DNA of 7,735 bases from the NCBI GenBank assembly GCA_028717165.1, contig JAQUOK010000124.1, positions 1 through 7,735 of the forward strand, in the 5' to 3' direction. Below are positions 5,581 to 7,735 of the stretch, piece after piece. Within the stretch, counting starts at the first letter, position 1. Each line of letters starts with the position of its first letter. The notes under the pieces are model-generated. The model was not told where the DNA came from. It saw only the letters and a program-made list of their open reading frames with translations, and did not search any database. The position numbers and the translations under genes were made by a program. Source of the DNA: Victivallaceae bacterium. Its GTDB lineage: Bacteria; Verrucomicrobiota; Lentisphaeria; Victivallales; Victivallaceae.

Positions 5581-7223
5581 AATTCAGTAATACGCCGGTT
5601 AATTCGTTCCCGCAGCCCCAGCAGCCAGGCGGCGGAATGCGGATAGGCGGTCATCTTCAGTTCATAATCCAAACCGGCATGGATAAAGGTCAGGGTTTCA
5701 TCCCGCCCCTGAAGTTCCTCAAGCCTGCGCAGGGCCCGCAAATCCTGCAACGCTTCGAACATAACTTCATTGCGGATTGAATCAATCGGGCCGTTTTTAC
5801 CGGGATAAACCATGAAAGCATCACCGGAAGCAAAAGCCCGTCCGGCATCCGTGCTTTTAAACGGATCAAGTTTCTGGTTTACGGAATACCGGCTGTACCA
5901 GAAATTGAATCCCCATTGCAGAAAACCGTAAATATCATATTTATACATCAATATACCCAGAACCCGGTTGCGATATGACGGGAAATTGAAAAGACGGTTC
6001 GGAACTTTTTCACGGTGTCCGTTACAGTAATAAGTCCAAAGCGGCCTGACTCCGGCTTCAACAAAAGGTTCGATACAGATAATGCCGGGAATGGGATTCA
6101 GGACACTGCCTTTCCGGTAAAATTCGATATTCGAAACGGCATCTATAACCGGCGCACCAGCCGCAAGTTCCCTGATCAGTTCCGCACCGGCATGATAGTT
6201 TTCCCAGTCCCGCAGTTCGGGTTCATCGGACACGTGATAGAAACATCTCTCCCTGACGCCTCCGGTATCCAGAAACGCCAGAAGCCGGGGAAACAACTGC
6301 CGGAGGAACGAAACATATTCTTCAGAACGAGAGGCAGTATGCCAGCCGAATAATTTTTTGTTTCTGCCGTTCTCACGGACAATGATTTTCGGACAGAAGG
6401 CCGCGCCCCACTGGGTAAACGGGTGCGCCATTTCGAAATACTCCACTCCGTTTTTCAAACCCAGATCTATCCAGCGTCCCAGTCTGCTGAAATCGAATTT
6501 GTACGTATTCCCGGTTTTTTCTATGTCCAGCAATTGTACGGTCGGGCGTTCGCCCCCCGCCAGGGTATCCAGCGGCGGCGTCCAAAGCGGCGTCAGAAGC
6601 ATATTTATGCCGTGCCTGACAAAATTACTGATGTATTTGTCCAGCAGCGCCCAATGCGCTTCGCTCCAGCACTTCATTTTATAGAAGGAAGAAATGCAGT
6701 CGGTATGGAACCATTCGGTGTGGATGAGTTTCTGTTCCGGCAGAAGCGCCGGCAGGATGTCAAGTTCGACGGTTACCACCGCCTCAAGCCGTTCATCCGT
6801 ATATATCGCCGAAGCATTTGCTTTACAAATTATGTTTTTCCTGCCGGTCGCTTCGTCAGCGGCAACCCGCAAGGTTATCCAGACCGTACGCCACTGGTCA
6901 GGAGGTATTTTGATTTTCCCGCTGATCGGCAGCAGCGGGTCCGGATACAGGCCGGGAACGGTGCGCAAAAGGTCCGGCTCTTCGGATTGTTCTTCCGCCG
7001 GAAGCTCGCAGGGCGCCAGTGCGGTTTCCCGGATTTCGGCGGCACTGTTTAACGGCGAATTGATTTTTACCGCCAGGTCAAACGGCAAATCGCACCAATA
7101 AGCCAGTTGAAAGGAAAACACTTCCCCGCGCAGGGCGCTTGCTTTTTCCAGAAGCGGGGCGGACAACGGTTCATCGGCAAATACCTTTTCCAGCGAACTG
7201 ACCGGCTGCAATTCAAATTTCAC
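5571..7223 (-). CDS. GH123-like (DUF4091) glycoside hydrolase domain protein
   Basis: The 550-residue product has an N-terminal beta-rich domain (about 1-165), a TIM-barrel-like region (about 165-460) and the typical C-terminal end of DUF4091 proteins, with GDAFMVYPGKNGPIDSIRNE (467-486) followed by an EALQDLRALRRLEEL helix. DUF4091 corresponds to the GH123 catalytic domain. The motif CFYHVSDEP (327-335) places an Asp333-Glu334 pair where GH123 beta-N-acetylgalactosaminidases have their substrate-assisted catalytic Asp-Glu pair. Other family marks are LWTYYC (395-400) and GFLQWGFNFW (433-442). GH123 action on N-acetyl-galactosamine is known for few members, so the substrate here is only a guess. 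Start: GTG at 7223-7221 with GGGAGGG (7236-7230) six bases before it; the start overlaps the TGA of the upstream GH130 gene. No signal peptide is seen, so it probably acts in the cytoplasm. The stop is TAA at 5573-5571. Confidence 0.82.
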   Translation of the reverse strand: MKFELQPVSSLEKVFADEPLSAPLLEKASALRGEVFSFQLAYWCDLPFDLAVKINSPLNSAAEIRETALAPCELPAEEQSEEPDLLRTVPGLYPDPLLPISGKIKIPPDQWRTVWITLRVAADEATGRKNIICKANASAIYTDERLEAVVTVELDILPALLPEQKLIHTEWFHTDCISSFYKMKCWSEAHWALLDKYISNFVRHGINMLLTPLWTPPLDTLAGGERPTVQLLDIEKTGNTYKFDFSRLGRWIDLGLKNGVEYFEMAHPFTQWGAAFCPKIIVRENGRNKKLFGWHTASRSEEYVSFLRQLFPRLLAFLDTGGVRERCFYHVSDEPELRDWENYHAGAELIRELAAGAPVIDAVSNIEFYRKGSVLNPIPGIICIEPFVEAGVRPLWTYYCNGHREKVPNRLFNFPSYRNRVLGILMYKYDIYGFLQWGFNFWYSRYSVNQKLDPFKSTDAGRAFASGDAFMVYPGKNGPIDSIRNEVMFEALQDLRALRRLEELQGRDETLTFIHAGLDYELKMTAYPHSAAWLLGLRERINRRITELTG

Positions 7224-7735
7224 GACTTTCCCTCCCGCCGGAACTCGCGCAAATAGCGAAGCAACTCATTGAGCTTACAGGTCGCAAGACAACAGTATTT
7301 ATCGGCAGCTCCGTAATAAATAAAGACGGTGTCGCCAACGATGACATTGCCGGTAGGGAAAACACATTTTCCAAAAAGCCCGTTAAGTTCATAATCATGT
7401 TCCGGCTCCATTATGAAAAACGGCGGGGCGGATAATATCGTTCGCGGGTCGTGTTTGTCCAGGAGCAGAACGCCGACCCGGTAGATATTGTCTTTGACGC
7501 CGTGATAAAACATGACCCAGCCTTCCCCGGTAGGCAAAGGCGGACCGGCGCCGCCGACTTTTTCGCACCAGTCAAATTCCCCCCCTTTAAATAAAAGCTG
7601 CCCGTCATCCCAGGTCAGCAAATCGTCGGAATAAGCTATCCATATCGACGGATATTTACAGCCGCCGGATCCGCCTGCGAGTCTTTTGGAGCGGTGGAGC
7701 ATTACATATTGCCCGTTAACCTTTTCGGGGAAGAA
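7220..7735 (-). CDS. GH130 glycoside phosphorylase, 3' partial fragment in window (5' part beyond the right edge)
   Basis: Only the C-terminal 171 residues are in the window; the frame is open to the last base, so the start is off to the right. The fragment follows the GH130 five-bladed beta-propeller: FFPEKVNGQYVMLHR (1-15), PSIWIAYSDDLLTWDD (29-44), CEKVGGAGPPLPT (57-69), GWVMFYHGV (72-80), YRVGVLLLDKHDP (85-97), IMEPEHDYE (108-116), VFPTGN (125-130) and VFIYYGAADKYCCLAT (137-152). GH130 enzymes cleave beta-mannosides such as mannosyl-glucose, beta-1,4-mannooligosaccharides or mannosyl-N-acetylglucosamine, mostly with phosphate. Lys59 in the KVGGAGPP motif and His78 in YHG are the kind of residues that bind phosphate in the phosphorolytic members, which favours a phosphorylase over the hydrolytic subgroups; this is inference. 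The subfamily cannot be fixed without the N-terminal half. It is translated just before the GH123-like gene with a four-base overlap, so the two products act in one pathway. Cytoplasmic location is usual for the family. Confidence 0.88.
   Translation of the reverse strand, partial: FFPEKVNGQYVMLHRSKRLAGGSGGCKYPSIWIAYSDDLLTWDDGQLLFKGGEFDWCEKVGGAGPPLPTGEGWVMFYHGVKDNIYRVGVLLLDKHDPRTILSAPPFFIMEPEHDYELNGLFGKCVFPTGNVIVGDTVFIYYGAADKYCCLATCKLNELLRYLREFRREGKS
7221..7236 (-). promoter_or_regulatory. Ribosome binding site and overlapping stop/start GTGA of the GH130-GH123 pair
   Basis: On the minus strand GGGAGGG (7236-7230) lies six bases before the GTG at 7223-7221. The TGA of the GH130 gene occupies 7222-7220, giving a four-base overlap. 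This strong site inside the end of the upstream gene supports the GTG start and translation coupling. Confidence 0.75.

Noticed and set aside
5514..5780. Plus-strand 88-codon open frame crossing the convergent junction
   Set aside because: It overlaps the end of the GH110 gene in another frame and the end of the GH123-like gene in antisense, with no convincing ribosome binding site.
6423..7052. A 209-codon open frame on the plus strand inside the GH123-like gene
   Set aside because: It is antisense to a gene with clear family motifs, its translation is rich in Arg, Phe and Gln without any recognisable motif, and GC-rich genes commonly give such shadows.
1..7735. Defence system, CRISPR array, transposon or tRNA gene
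   Set aside because: I looked for direct-repeat arrays, transposase-like motifs, terminal repeats and cloverleaf-like segments on both strands and saw none; all long frames are explained by carbohydrate-related proteins.

Overview
The window is a carbohydrate-active enzyme region of a bacterium. It holds five genes: three read rightward (1-5554) and two leftward (5571-7735), meeting tail to tail with only 16 bases between the stop codons. I see no RNA gene, CRISPR array, transposase or other mobile element. The gene content resembles glycan-degrading members of the PVC group (Lentisphaerota/Victivallales, Kiritimatiellota): a GH110-type beta-helix enzyme, a GHL6-like putative glycosidase, a GH123/DUF4091-type barrel and a GH130 phosphorylase, with AGGAG-type ribosome binding sites. 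That placement is an inference from gene repertoire only; Bacteroidota, Planctomycetota or other fibre degraders are not excluded.

Layout. 1-1431: 3' part of a repetitive right-handed beta-helix protein of the pectate-lyase/tail-spike fold, ending in a small C-terminal module. 1432-1555: short AT-rich gap with the ribosome binding site of the next gene. 1556-3628: a 690-residue TIM-barrel protein with a Cys cluster and a following amidotransferase-like domain, as in GH42 and hypothetical glycosyl hydrolase 6 proteins. 3629-3856: intergenic region with a long hairpin, a 22-bp near-palindrome and a smaller inverted repeat. 3857-5554: a GH110-family protein (alpha-1,3-galactosidase family) with the three family Asp residues in place. 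5555-5580: an inverted repeat spanning both convergent gene ends. 5571-7223 (minus): GH123-like protein with the Asp-Glu pair. 7220-7735 (minus): 3' part of a GH130 glycoside phosphorylase, whose stop overlaps the next start by four bases.

How they could work together. The leftward pair is almost certainly one transcript with coupled translation: the GH130 enzyme would split a beta-mannoside or similar oligosaccharide with phosphate, and the GH123-like enzyme would act on another linkage of the same or a related glycan. The rightward GHL6-like and GH110 genes may form a second glycan module, with terminal alpha-galactose as the most likely GH110 target. None of the three complete enzymes has a recognisable signal peptide, so they look cytoplasmic and would act on imported oligosaccharides. 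The leftward genes are clearly more GC-rich (about 58% in one line counted) than the rightward ones (about 35% in one line counted), which suggests the two halves have different histories. I did not find a defence system or other clearly new machinery; the most interesting points are the unassigned TIM-barrel enzyme and its partnership with the GH110 gene, and the structured DNA upstream of the GH110 gene.
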